The notes under the pieces were generated by a model. It worked only from the letters and a program-made list of their open reading frames with translations, searched no databases and was not told the DNA's origin. A stretch of DNA of 64,000 bases from Paenibacillus hexagrammi (GTDB taxonomy: Bacteria > Bacillota > Bacilli > Paenibacillales > NBRC-103111): positions 3,100,001-3,164,000 of the forward strand of contig NZ_CP090978.1 of assembly GCF_021513275.1 (NCBI RefSeq). The letters are read 5' to 3'. Each line of letters starts with the position of its first letter. Position 1 is the stretch's first letter. Of the stretch, positions 37,241 to 46,936 are shown one piece after another. The translations under genes and the position numbers were made by a program.

Positions 37241-38491
37241 TTAGAATCTCTCCGTTTTGTACCATTTCGCTTCTCTCTTATAGATGAGATCCTTGATATA
37301 GGCATACATGCCGTACGCGGCGACAACCATCCACATTTGGCAGTAAGACACATACATAAGCAGAATGATCCAAAGATTAGACAGCCGCATTTCCCCTTTT
37401 TCCGTAACAAGTGTAATGAAGGTTCCTACTACAAATAACGTAATAGCCAGCACCCATAAGAAGGAGCTAAAACCCGCAATCGTAGTTGTGACATAGCCCA
37501 GTGCATGCAAAATCAGGAGCAAATCCGACATGACCAGAGATGTCAGCAGCAGAAAGTAAATCGACAAAAAATACAAGATATCGAAGCGTATATTGCGGGC
37601 CGATCGCTCGAAGAGGAGCGGGATATTTTTGACAATGACGTAGATATTTCCCTTCGCCCACCGCGTTCGCTGCTTGAACCATACCTTGACGGTCTGGGGC
37701 TCTTGCTCCCAGGTAACGGCTTTAGGCTGAAACTTGATCCGGTAGCCCATCATATAAATGCGGAAGCTGATCTCTGTATCTTCGGCTATCGCTTTCACAT
37801 CCCAGCCACCGATCCGTTCAACAATCTCGCGCCTCATAATAAAGTTGGTGCCTGGGATCGTGCAAAGCTTAAACAGCTTCCATCGTCCTGCTTGCGCCAT
37901 CCATTGAAAGGACAAGGTTTCTACATTAATGAATCGAGTTAATAGATTGGCGTCCCTGTTCCGTGTCCGGAATTTTCCGATAACAGCACCGAGTGTTGGA
38001 TCATTTGTAATTTCCGAAACTAAGTAAAGCAGCGCTTTTTTCTCAGGTGTGTTGTCTGCATCGTAGATGGCTATGAGCTCGCCTTTGGCTTGCTGAAAAC
38101 CCAGATTTAGCGCATTCGACTTGCCTTTCCCCCCGGTTACAGCATCCGTATTGATGATCGTGAGCTGTCTCCCTGGGTATTTGTTCTGCAATCCTGCTAG
38201 CAGCACACGGCTGTTATCAGAAGAATTGTCATTTATGACGATAATTTCATAGCTCTCATGCGGGTATTCCAGCGCGAGCAAGGCTTCAACCGTCTGGGTA
38301 ATGACCTTGCCCTCGTTATGGGCCGGCACCATGATGGTCACAAATGGCGGCTCGCCTTGCAAAGGAGGCACCGGCTTATTCTCGATTTGCATATAGTACA
38401 GGTAACCCGCGACAATTAATACGACATTGACCAGCAGGAGAGTCCAGATGCAAATGACAGAAACAAGCATAAGAATATCTGCGACGGTCAT
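37241..38491 (-). CDS. Family 2 glycosyltransferase, membrane polysaccharide synthase (YdaM-like)
   Basis: A processive-type glycosyltransferase of 416 residues. One N-terminal helix (residues about 5-30) precedes the GT2 domain, with IIVINDNSSDNS, IAIYDADNTPEKKA (DxD), AEDTEISFR and the product-site QRTRWAKGN. Three to four membrane helices follow at the C-terminus, including the SFLWVLAITLFVVGTFITL segment. The start overlaps the stop of the YdaL-like gene. It is the catalytic centre of the operon; the sugar polymer is unknown. Confidence 0.9.
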   Translation of the reverse strand: MTVADILMLVSVICIWTLLLVNVVLIVAGYLYYMQIENKPVPPLQGEPPFVTIMVPAHNEGKVITQTVEALLALEYPHESYEIIVINDNSSDNSRVLLAGLQNKYPGRQLTIINTDAVTGGKGKSNALNLGFQQAKGELIAIYDADNTPEKKALLYLVSEITNDPTLGAVIGKFRTRNRDANLLTRFINVETLSFQWMAQAGRWKLFKLCTIPGTNFIMRREIVERIGGWDVKAIAEDTEISFRIYMMGYRIKFQPKAVTWEQEPQTVKVWFKQRTRWAKGNIYVIVKNIPLLFERSARNIRFDILYFLSIYFLLLTSLVMSDLLLILHALGYVTTTIAGFSSFLWVLAITLFVVGTFITLVTEKGEMRLSNLWIILLMYVSYCQMWMVVAAYGMYAYIKDLIYKREAKWYKTERF

Positions 38492-40074
38492 AACTCTCTC
38501 CTATAATTCGTATATTTTCGTTTATACAGGCGGTAACCGATGATTAGAAATGCGACAAAAATAAGAAGCGTTGACAAGATTAACACGATGAAAATGTTAT
38601 TTTGCACAGAAAACAGCGTTGTTAAACTTTTCTTTCCTTCATCCACGTATACATGCTCCGCACTCACGTCCTGCATCGCATCATTCATTTGGATAGACTG
38701 GCCGTTCACACTCAAATGTCCGCTTTTCGATTCCATCTTGTTCGTATCAGTCTGTACGCGGTGTGTCTCATTCTTGTAGTCCGAATAAGCAGTCCAGTCC
38801 GATTGCAGCTTGTCCATGAGTACTTGCAAGCCCTTCTTATCCGTTGGGAAAGCATACACTACAGCTGTATTCATCGGCAGCGGATTTCTAATCTGCTGAT
38901 CCTTGGTGTATAGCTCCAAATCCGCTTCCCCGATCGTGTAGATCGATGTTGCAAAAGCTCTTGAGGTATTTGATGGATTTCGAGCTAAAACCCGCTCATT
39001 CGGGAACACGATACCGGAATCAAAAAAAGTCAAGCCATCCGCAGCATAATGCTGATCGAAAGTCCAATATAGCTCTGTACCAATCCCCAATGGCACGACT
39101 CCATAACCAGCCAGAGCGTCCAGGAAAGCACTCATCTCCGATTTCAGCACCGTCATGTCCTGAGTAATTGTTGAAGCTACGACCGGAGCATTCACGACGA
39201 TGCTTCCGTTGCGGGATTGCACATGCTTCAGAGTCTCCAGGTAGCGGGTCATGGACGGATAATCGAGATGACTTAGCACAGGCTGCACACTCACAATAAA
39301 AGGAATGCCGGCATCATAGAGCTTGTCCGCCATATCACTCAGCATATCCAAATCAGAGAATGGATAAATATCATGAAACACGACATACTGGTGCGTGGCC
39401 GATGTTATCCCCAGCCAATCCTTCAGCACATAGGAGATTCCCAGCTCGCTTACGTTACCTTTGACCATGTAGGGAATATAAGCGACATTTCCGTTCATGA
39501 TGCCAAACGGCACAGACCTTCCTAGCGCTTCAGAAGTAACGCTGCCGTACGATGTGCCGGAGTAATTGGTAATGTAAGACATATTCTGAACAGGAACCGA
39601 GCTTTGCGAAAGCTGCCCGATTGTCAGATTGATCGTATCATTTACTGTTTGATCTTCCTCTAGCTGCAATTGCTGCCTGGAGGCTTCGGGTAGATGAGCG
39701 CCGATATGCATATAGGCTCCATGATACGCAGCGAAGTCTTCCTCATACTGCTCAGGCAGCATGGTCAAATCCGCCGCGTTACGTACAGCTATCACTTTCT
39801 TGTACTTAGCAAGGGTTCCCGCTTCATAACTGTCAAACGATGTAACCGTAACTTGAGCTCCAAATGCTGCAAGTACCCGCTCCAGCGCCTCTATATTTCC
39901 TTCTTCCGGTGTTCCGACCCCCATGCTGTCATACATCAGCAAAATGGCTGAGTCTTGGGTGCTTACAGGATCCTCATCCGCGGCCCAGACCTTGGAAAGC
40001 GGGGTGCCAAGGCATAAGCATAGACACAGAACCATACCTACGATCCAGCATTTACGTGTCCAGTGTTGGCGCAA
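38488..40074 (-). CDS. YdaL-like DUF2334 protein (polysaccharide-deacetylase fold)
   Basis: A secreted and membrane-anchored protein of about 528 residues. The N-terminal signal ends near SKVWAADED, and a C-terminal helix (IFIVLILSTLLIFVAFLIIGY) is followed by a basic tail. The middle contains VFHDIYPFSDLDMLSDMADKLYDAGIPFIVSVQPVLS, characteristic of DUF2334 proteins with the NodB-like barrel. The start is uncertain: AGGAGG lies 8 nt before a TTG at 40074, whereas the GTG at 40083 overlaps it, so I prefer the TTG. The gene overlaps the end of the upstream membrane-protein gene. Confidence 0.82.
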   Translation of the reverse strand: MRQHWTRKCWIVGMVLCLCLCLGTPLSKVWAADEDPVSTQDSAILLMYDSMGVGTPEEGNIEALERVLAAFGAQVTVTSFDSYEAGTLAKYKKVIAVRNAADLTMLPEQYEEDFAAYHGAYMHIGAHLPEASRQQLQLEEDQTVNDTINLTIGQLSQSSVPVQNMSYITNYSGTSYGSVTSEALGRSVPFGIMNGNVAYIPYMVKGNVSELGISYVLKDWLGITSATHQYVVFHDIYPFSDLDMLSDMADKLYDAGIPFIVSVQPVLSHLDYPSMTRYLETLKHVQSRNGSIVVNAPVVASTITQDMTVLKSEMSAFLDALAGYGVVPLGIGTELYWTFDQHYAADGLTFFDSGIVFPNERVLARNPSNTSRAFATSIYTIGEADLELYTKDQQIRNPLPMNTAVVYAFPTDKKGLQVLMDKLQSDWTAYSDYKNETHRVQTDTNKMESKSGHLSVNGQSIQMNDAMQDVSAEHVYVDEGKKSLTTLFSVQNNIFIVLILSTLLIFVAFLIIGYRLYKRKYTNYRREL

Positions 40075-41578
40075 AGCCTCCACCTCCTAACCGTTTCGCC
40101 TTTGTTTCCGTTTCTTCATCCTTTTCATTACTCCACAATCTGCGTCCAAGCAGGTCGCCAACGATTGCGAATGAAACCATATCGAACGTGATATTAAATA
40201 AAAACTCATGCTTGGCGATGTCAGCGTCCCCTGCTCCAATGATGGAAACGATGATTCCGGAAACCCCCATGCCCATCATCATGAGCAATAATGGTAATCT
40301 CGTGGTCTTCCGGTAGAGTCTCGTCCTGAATGCGGTGACGAAGGATGGCGAATATAACCCGACCGTTACCAGCACCCAAAGTATGACAAAACCAAATGTC
40401 TTAGGTGCTAGCTTATCCTTCAATAGACTGTAACCCGAGAAGAAATAAGTTTGCGCTCCAAAAGGCTTTCCCGTCTGCTGTTCATAATTCCCCATTGCTT
40501 TGGGCCTGATCGTAAAACCGTCCTGCGCGGCGATATTCAGCATCTTCGCGGCTTGATCAGGGTGTGCCGCATAATAAACGAGTATAGAACCGAAGCCGTA
40601 TTTATCGTAAAAATTGTCCTGCAGCTGCTTCGAGTTCACATCTACAGTAGAGTAAGGATCGTAGTAGAGGCTGTCGTTCAGGATTGCGTACTGTTTGTCG
40701 ATTCCGAATGATTCCAGGGCCTTCTCCGGGTCCGGAGAATTCATCAGCACACCTCGGGTCATCGCATGATACTTATTAATATTGACGAATTCTTTGGGAA
40801 TGAGCACATACGTGCCGATTCCGGCCGCCAGCATGGTGGTTAGGGCGATCACGGTTATCGTTTGATACCACTTGGTATTGCGAATGAACCAGAAGCCAAT
40901 TCCAAACACAGCCGCGATGATGCCTACCGGTGCGTTTTGCTGTTTACTCGTTGTTAAGATCACACTGCTCGTTACAAATAGTGCTAGCATGACATAATCG
41001 TTGTAACGTTTACGGTATAGCAGCAGCCCCGCCGAGAACATGAACATGCTCATGATCAACACGACACTCTCGCTGTAAAAGGAATTAAAATAAGCGGTGT
41101 ACCCTGTGTCGCCAAATATAAAAACCGCAATTCCTGCAAGCACATACCCTCTTTTTCTGGAAGTCTTCCATGTGACAGCTTCAACAATCAGATAGACGGC
41201 TGCCGTATATAAGACCATATAAATCGCAGCCTGATAACGGATATCGAAGGTTTGCGAGTCATGAAATAAGTGATTTAAGAATAATGCCGCTTTAATGAAC
41301 ATCGATTGCGAGGAGAATAACGTCGCCCCGTTCTCGTTATAATACTGATAAATGCCATAATCTTTAACAAAGTACCCGAGGTACTTGCTGGTATAATCCG
41401 GATCGTTAAAATAAATTCCGTTGCTGTACAGAATTCGGAAATAGTCACCGTTATCCGCCATTCCGATAAACGGAGATGTAAACAAAGCGATGATCGTAAT
41501 GAGCAGCACTCCGATAGCAGCTGCGGCAGCAGGCGTCATCGTTCCCATGACCCTCCGTACCGCACGGATATTGAGCAT
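40052..41578 (-). CDS. Polytopic membrane protein, possible GT-C-type glycosyltransferase (WsfD-like)
   Basis: A 508-residue protein with about ten to twelve hydrophobic helices and an extracellular loop after the first (ADNGDYFRI…). The early Asp-rich loop, the aromatic-rich first loop and the helix pattern resemble membrane hexose transferases of the GT-C type, but I cannot name a firm family. It stands between YdaJ-like and YdaL-like genes, and is not part of the B. subtilis ydaJKLMN set as I know it. It probably modifies the exopolysaccharide. Confidence 0.6.
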   Translation of the reverse strand: MLNIRAVRRVMGTMTPAAAAAIGVLLITIIALFTSPFIGMADNGDYFRILYSNGIYFNDPDYTSKYLGYFVKDYGIYQYYNENGATLFSSQSMFIKAALFLNHLFHDSQTFDIRYQAAIYMVLYTAAVYLIVEAVTWKTSRKRGYVLAGIAVFIFGDTGYTAYFNSFYSESVVLIMSMFMFSAGLLLYRKRYNDYVMLALFVTSSVILTTSKQQNAPVGIIAAVFGIGFWFIRNTKWYQTITVIALTTMLAAGIGTYVLIPKEFVNINKYHAMTRGVLMNSPDPEKALESFGIDKQYAILNDSLYYDPYSTVDVNSKQLQDNFYDKYGFGSILVYYAAHPDQAAKMLNIAAQDGFTIRPKAMGNYEQQTGKPFGAQTYFFSGYSLLKDKLAPKTFGFVILWVLVTVGLYSPSFVTAFRTRLYRKTTRLPLLLMMMGMGVSGIIVSIIGAGDADIAKHEFLFNITFDMVSFAIVGDLLGRRLWSNEKDEETETKAKRLGGGGFAPTLDT

Positions 41579-41600
41579 AATCGAGCCCCCTTATGGATAA

Positions 41601-42720
41601 CTAATACGTATAAGCGAGCAGCGCCATCACATTATCGAATGAATAGGCCTGCTTGCTGCGGGTGTCGCCGAACCCCCCTCCAGTTCACTGTTTGTGTCAT
41701 TGATTTGAAATTTGTTCATTTGTTCGATGCTTGATTCATAGAGCTCCTGATCGCCGGTCACCGATCCAATCATCGCCGTAATCGCATAAATGGCCGTGGA
41801 TCTTATATCTGTAAGGGGCACCCCTTCTGCAGAATATTTACCATATAAAGTACCTTCCTTCACATGCTGCTTCAAATAGGCCATGCTTTCAGGACGCTGC
41901 TGATGTACTTCCGCCAACGATAGAATCGTTAACAAGGATTCCACGGTATTGATGTCTTGGGATTGATAGGATTTAGAATGATAATCATACCGTGTTTGAT
42001 AAAAAGGAACTCATCCGAGAGATATCCAGACGTTACAATACCCGTCATCTTGTTTACCAGCTCGTCTTTTTTATTGGTTGGGATAGGAAGCGTTTCGAGG
42101 GTCTTCAAGTCGACATAGCATAAGGTAATAAATGAATTAAGCGTATGATAGGTCTCATCGTAGAAATCATAGAGATAGCCGTCTTTGACGTTATACGTAT
42201 ACAAACGAGCAGCGAAGGATTCGAATTCAGCCTTGTATTTGTCGGTTTGAAAAGCCTTATCCGCTTCATACAGCGCCCGAATTATTCTCAGATCGTCAAC
42301 TGCCGCGTTTAAAGTGTAATGCTTATGAAGCAGTGGACTATAGCGATAGCTGAATCCGGTATTCATGTTAAAGGTACTTTTGGCCAAAGCCCACTCCGAA
42401 TCGAACTTCGTTTGTTCGCCGTTAAGCGCGTAGTACCGCATCATAACTCCAGCAGACTCACTAAGCACTTCGTGTCCGGATGCGGCTTCACCGCTTTGAC
42501 CGGTCTCTTGCAAATTGGTATAGATCCCGTAACTTCCGGATAGCCTGCCTGTAATGAAGCGATACAGCTTATCTTTATGATCAGCGACATGTGTGGAACT
42601 TCCGTATGATGCCGACGAAATCCACTGAGAATCTTTCTCAAATAAACCATCAGCCTGGCAGCCCGACAACGATAGCATGACAACAAGTCCGCCGAGCATC
42701 AAGCTTTTGTGCACCAACAT
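41601..42720 (-). CDS. YdaJ-like lipoprotein, glycoside-hydrolase-like, two frameshifts
   Basis: A lipoprotein of about 373 residues after repair. The lipobox LSLSGC is near residue 21. The remainder is an alpha/alpha-barrel-like repeat region (SESAGVMMRYYALNGEQTKFDSEWALAKSTF, GFSYRYSP, AAVDDLRIIRALYEAD), which recalls family 8 glycosidases and YdaJ. The frame breaks in the A/G run 42001-42007 and the C-run 41673-41678, each one base short; the true end is the TAG at 41601. It is the first gene of the operon and may trim the polymer. Confidence 0.78.
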
Positions 42721-42795
42721 CGCACTTCACCCCTGACTCTCATTTCTATCTCTAGCAAAATAAGTCGAAGTATGTCGAAATGTGACTGTATTCTT

Positions 42796-42801
42796 ATTAT
42801 A
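42796..42801 (-). promoter_or_regulatory. Putative -10 element of the exopolysaccharide operon
   Basis: On the minus strand TATAAT lies about 75 nt before the YdaJ-like start, with a weak TTAGAT 18 nt further upstream. GGGGTGA serves as ribosome binding site. The region 42721-42951 holds no gene. Confidence 0.45.
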
Positions 42802-42851
42802 CATGACTTCAAGCCTCAAATCTAATTCAGGTAGAATTTGTGGTGCAGGAC

Positions 42852-42897
42852 AAAAAGCATGGACAGCCTCCTGGTTCGCGAGGTGTACATGCTTTTT
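42852..42897. terminator. Hairpin downstream of cardiolipin synthase
   Basis: AAAAAGCATG and its complement CATGCTTTTT flank an inner CCTC/GAGG stem. The arms supply T-runs in both directions, so it could stop the cls transcript on the minus strand. Confidence 0.7.
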
Positions 42898-42951
42898 TCC
42901 ATATCCGTGTTGAATACCGAGCTCCCCGCGGGTATATCTTCCTTATCATAC

Positions 42952-44405
42952 TTATAAGATAGGCGAAATCAGTTTGGAAATGGATTCGAGGAATCGTATC
43001 CGCAGTGATCGTTTCTCATATTCTTCCAGAGTTAACTCTAGACATCCATTCATGTCGTTCCAAAAAATGCGTTCCAACGCGCCAGCAGTATCTGCGTCAT
43101 ACATCAAGGCATTCGTTTCAAAATTTAACCGCAGACTGCGTATATCAAAGTTGGCCGTTCCCACTGATGCGATCCTGCCGTCAACGACAATGGTTTTGGC
43201 ATGCAAAAAGCCCTGATCGTACAAGTAGCATTTTACTCCCGCTTGAAGCAGCTCCCCCACATAATACAATGATGCCCAGTGCACGAACAAATGATCGGAT
43301 TTCTGCGGGATCATGATTCTCACATCTATGCCTGACAGCGCTGCGATCCGCAAGGCGTTCAACATGCTCTCCTCCGGAATGAAATAAGGAGTCTGCAGCA
43401 AGATCCGGTGCTTAGCGGCATGAATCATCTTCAGGAACGTATAGACGAAGTGCGGCCACTTCTCGTTGGGACCGCTTGCGATAATTTGAATCGGCACATG
43501 GCCGTTCGCAGGTAACTCTGTTCGATTAGGGAAAACCAATCCATCCATCTCGATGGGAGAAGAGGATGCCAAATTCCAGTCTAAAATAAAGCGTGCTTGA
43601 AGCGCCCTAACTACACTGCCTGTCAGCCTCAAATGAGTATCACGCCAAAAGCCGAACCGCGGATCCTTACCCAGATATTCATTGCCGATATTGAAGCCGC
43701 CCATGTATCCGGTAACCCCATCAATGATGACCAGCTTACGGTGATTGCGGTAATTGACCCGATAATTTAAATAGGGGATTCTGGACGGAAAGAATGCGGC
43801 TACTTCTCCGCCTGCCCGTACAAACTCCCGAAAAAAGAATCCTTCAATGATCTTGAACCGATATCATCGTACAGGAATCTAACCTGCACGCCCTCTTTCG
43901 CTTTCTTGGTTAATGCATCCATCACCCTATGACCCAACGAGTCGTTCTTGACGATGTAATACTGCATGTGAATATGCGACCGGGCTTCTTCGATTTTGCT
44001 CAATAAATCGTTAAATTTGCTAATACCATCTGTGAAAATGTGCACAAGATTGTCCTGCGTCAAAAAGGAATCGTTGGTTGATACGTTCAAATAGATCAAA
44101 TCCCGGTACGGCGCCATCTCCGGATGAGAATCGAGCAATCTACCTTCGGATAACTGCCTGGCTTGCTCCGAGATCATCATATCGACCCGATCTTGCATCT
44201 TCTTATTCCATTTATAGAGCTTTCTACGGCTTAAATTTTGTCCTAAAATTACATACAGAATGAAGCCTAGTATCGGGATAAAAAGCAGCACCATGAGCCA
44301 TGACCAAGTCGCCGCGACATTGCGCCGCTCCAAAAACACCACGGCCAGCGCCAACAAAATATTGATTGGGAACAACATGCTGAATATATGGGATACCCAT
44401 TCCAT
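42952..44405 (-). CDS. cls: Cardiolipin synthase, one frameshift
   Basis: A membrane phospholipase-D-type enzyme of about 484 residues that joins two phosphatidylglycerols. Two N-terminal helices (residues about 7-25 and 35-55, with AATWSWLMVLLFIPILGFILYVILG) precede two HKD motifs: NHRKLVIIDG, encoded in the gap around 43730, and HAKTIVVDGRIASVGTANFD. The frame breaks at the A-run 43831-43836, one base short, just before the first motif; repair gives the normal family length. It appears monocistronic, between two terminator hairpins. Confidence 0.92.
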
Positions 44406-44483
44406 AGTCGCACTCCATCTTCTGAATCATTTATGATTAGTATGCCTCGTTTCTCCAATTTCAGAACCTTCCGCCACATCCGC

Positions 44484-44506
44484 AAAAAAGGAGCGAATTT
44501 CGCTCC
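44484..44506 (-). terminator. Terminator of the flavoprotein gene
   Basis: GGAGCGAA (44490-44497) and TTCGCTCC (44499-44506) form a tight stem, with a T-run on the minus strand (A-run 44484-44489). Confidence 0.8.
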
Positions 44507-44619
44507 CGTCGCTGCCTCGACTCGTCTTGTCGGAATGTATCATTTCATGCGCTTGCCCGGGAAATGAGGTGCAGACATTTCCCCAGGCAAACGGGAGCAT
44601 GAGCTTACCCTATTGGAGC

Positions 44620-46256
44620 TTATCCAACGATTTTGCCGTCCCACGGAAGACCCTGTTGGTACCGGTTTTTATCGTTATTGCGCCAAGGAGCCAGCGCCAA
44701 TGGATCATACATATCCCATATCTCGCAGCGATCCTCGTGAGAGCCGCTTGCTTCTAGAATTGCATTGACTGCTCTTCTCGCGGCTTCATTCGCGCTCTCC
44801 ATCGTCGCTAAATCCGTATTGGTCCTCACATAATCGGAAGCTAAATAAAAATTAGGAATGGCTGTATACGCATTCGGACGCAAATACCATGTGTTCACTT
44901 TGTTCACTAGCAGCGGCTCCAAGTTAATCGCTTCATGCGGGTTCGGGAACTGGATGTCCGAATCGAGGAACCAGTCAACTAACTGGTCATCATTCAATAC
45001 ATCCGCGCCTCCGGCGTTCAAGCTTCGCTTGACCTGCTCCCACACTTCATTCTTGATTTCTTCCTTGCTGCAGGCTATGGCAGGCTTGCCATACAAAATG
45101 CCAGGGGACTGCCAATCCGAAATATCTACGGAAAGAATCCCCTGAACTGACCCGTCGCCATACCGGCTCAAATTAATTCCGCCCAGAACTGGGCCTGTGA
45201 AACGGATGTCAACGCCCACGGACTGTCCATATAAATGACATGGCCGTGAATCACCTTTACATCCTCGTTCAAATAAAATTGAATACCGTTCATCCAATCG
45301 ACAGACGAAGCCAGCGTTTGAATTCCTGATAGCGTTGCATCCGCTTGAAGCATATCACGGCTTATCAGCGGTGCCATAACCTCCACAGGGAGCGCAGATA
45401 CATAATAATCTCCCTCTACTGTCATGGTGATTCCATTCTCTTCAATATCAATACCGGTAACTCGTCCATTCGAGCAGTGAATCGCCGTCACCTTCGCTTG
45501 AAGGTGATAGTCTACCCCGCTACCGGTTAGATAATCAAGCCATGGCTGAATCCACACCTCATTGGTTGGCCCGCACAGAAGTCTGTCTGCACTTGAACCG
45601 GGAGTGACCATGTCCATCATGAGTGTTGCCCCAACCGTACCGATGGTTCCTGTATTTGCTTCCCTTGCTTTAGCTGCAACCAAAATGCGCGTGAGCCCTG
45701 TGAATACCTTACGGAACGCATCCGACTGCTTGTCCGCCTCAATGAAATCCCACCAGGCGATGCGCTGATATTCAAGCAGCCTCCGCTCATCACAACTGGT
45801 CATCACCTGCCAGAGACGGGATACGTACTGCTCCACATCATGCTCGCTAAGCCCAAGATTATTGTCAAATATGGATTTGATTACTGTCTTCCAATCCTGA
45901 AAGGTCCTCGGAAATTCCGCCATAAAAGGCAGCATCTCCCGATCAAAAAAAGCAAGCCCCAGCTCGGAGCCTTCCACCAGATTATCAAATACCCCATGCC
46001 GGTTATCACCATAGGGAATTCGTTTCATGGTGTCGGTAATGTGCCTATAAAACTTAGGAAAAAATCGAAACCCATGCTCGCCCGGCAAATCACGCCTGCC
46101 TTCCGTTCCCGAGTTCGGTACCGGCATGCTCCTTGCCTTACCGCCGGGAATCGATTTCAATTCATAAACGGCTACTTGAAAGCCTCTTTCCACCAATTCA
46201 TGCGCTGCGCTCATACCGGCGACTCCACCGCCAAGAATCACTACTTTGCTGCTCAT
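44620..46256 (-). CDS. FAD-dependent oxidoreductase, phytoene desaturase/hydroxysqualene-dehydroxylase-like, one frameshift
   Basis: A flavoprotein of about 545 residues after repair. The N-terminal Rossmann motif KVVILGGGVAGMSAAHEL and the following GFQVAVYELKSIPGGKARS are typical of the amine-oxidase/carotenoid-desaturase superfamily; FRFFPKFYRHITDTM and YYVSALPVEVMAPLIS also fit. The frame breaks near 45174-45177, with one base missing in AAATTAATT; correction joins FWAEF to NLSRYGDGSVQG. I chose the ATG at 46256, with GGGGGAG 5 nt upstream. No isoprenoid gene is nearby, so the substrate is open. Confidence 0.75.
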
Positions 46257-46370
46257 CTGCTCTCCCCCTGTCCAAGCTACAATGTTTCTATTCCATATAT
46301 TAGAAGAGGGATTGGCAAATAACAACATATTTTTACAAAATTCTTGTTATTTCGACTCTCGTCCCATATG

Positions 46371-46613
46371 AAAAAGACCTCATTCTCTTGGAATGAGGTC
46401 TCAGACTGTTGATAAACTGGAATGAAGAGATCAGAAGTTTTCGGAGAAGCGTAGCGGTCGCCTTTGACAGTTTGTTATCACCGTATAAGGCTTTTCATTT
46501 AATGAAATAACAAAATGTCAACAGCGATCGGAGAAAAGCTACTGAAGCTCGTAATGGAACCTACTTTATCAACAAATGGAGACCTCATTTGCTTGGAATG
46601 AGGTCTCTTTTTC
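46371..46613. repeat. Repeat element, copy B, between two copies of the same terminator hairpin
   Basis: The hairpin GACCTCATT…AATGAGGTC occurs at 46376-46400 and again at 46582-46606, in direct orientation. The left copy has its T-run on the minus strand and the right copy on the plus strand. Between them lie about 180 nt with imperfect inverted ends GTTGATAAA (46408-46416) and TTTATCAAC (46566-46574). Positions 46403-46480 match repeat copy A. This looks like insertion of a small element into a bidirectional terminator with duplication of its stem-loop. Confidence 0.65.
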
Positions 46614-46620
46614 CAAAATC

Positions 46621-46842
46621 CTATTTTTTGACTAGGCAAAGCTTTCTTAAGTAATAGACGCCGCCTACTTTAATGACATCATCGGAGTAAGCTTCAATCA
46701 GCACTCCCGAATCTTCGAGCTCTCCGTCAAACCATACCTCTACGGGTGTTTGAAATAACATGCAATGGTACAAGTCCGCATCAGTTAAACATACTTCCGT
46801 CCGGCGCATTCGTAAACAACTGCCTCTCGTCTTAAATTCCAT
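46621..46842 (-). CDS. Small hypothetical protein
   Basis: Seventy-three residues. I do not recognise a family. The composition (VEVWFDGELEDSGVLIEAYSDDVIKVGGVYYLRKLCLVKK) looks like a small beta-strand-rich domain. No convincing ribosome binding site is visible before the ATG. It stands alone between the glycogen operon and the repeat element. Confidence 0.45.
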   Translation of the reverse strand: MEFKTRGSCLRMRRTEVCLTDADLYHCMLFQTPVEVWFDGELEDSGVLIEAYSDDVIKVGGVYYLRKLCLVKK

Positions 46843-46899
46843 CCGGTATTGTATTTATCGACACAGAAGGAACAATCCTAAAGAGGAGGTCACAAGCAA

Positions 46900-46928
46900 A
46901 GACTGGAAGCCCCATGGACTCCCAGTCT
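46900..46928 (-). terminator. Putative terminator upstream of the glycogen operon end
   Basis: GACTGG (46901-46906) and CCAGTC (46922-46927) form a stem with a short T-rich tail on the minus strand. It lies on the 5' side of glgA's stop only by a few bases and before the small gene, so it probably ends transcripts reading from that small gene's direction; the assignment is weak. Confidence 0.35.
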
Positions 46929-46936
46929 CCAAATAC

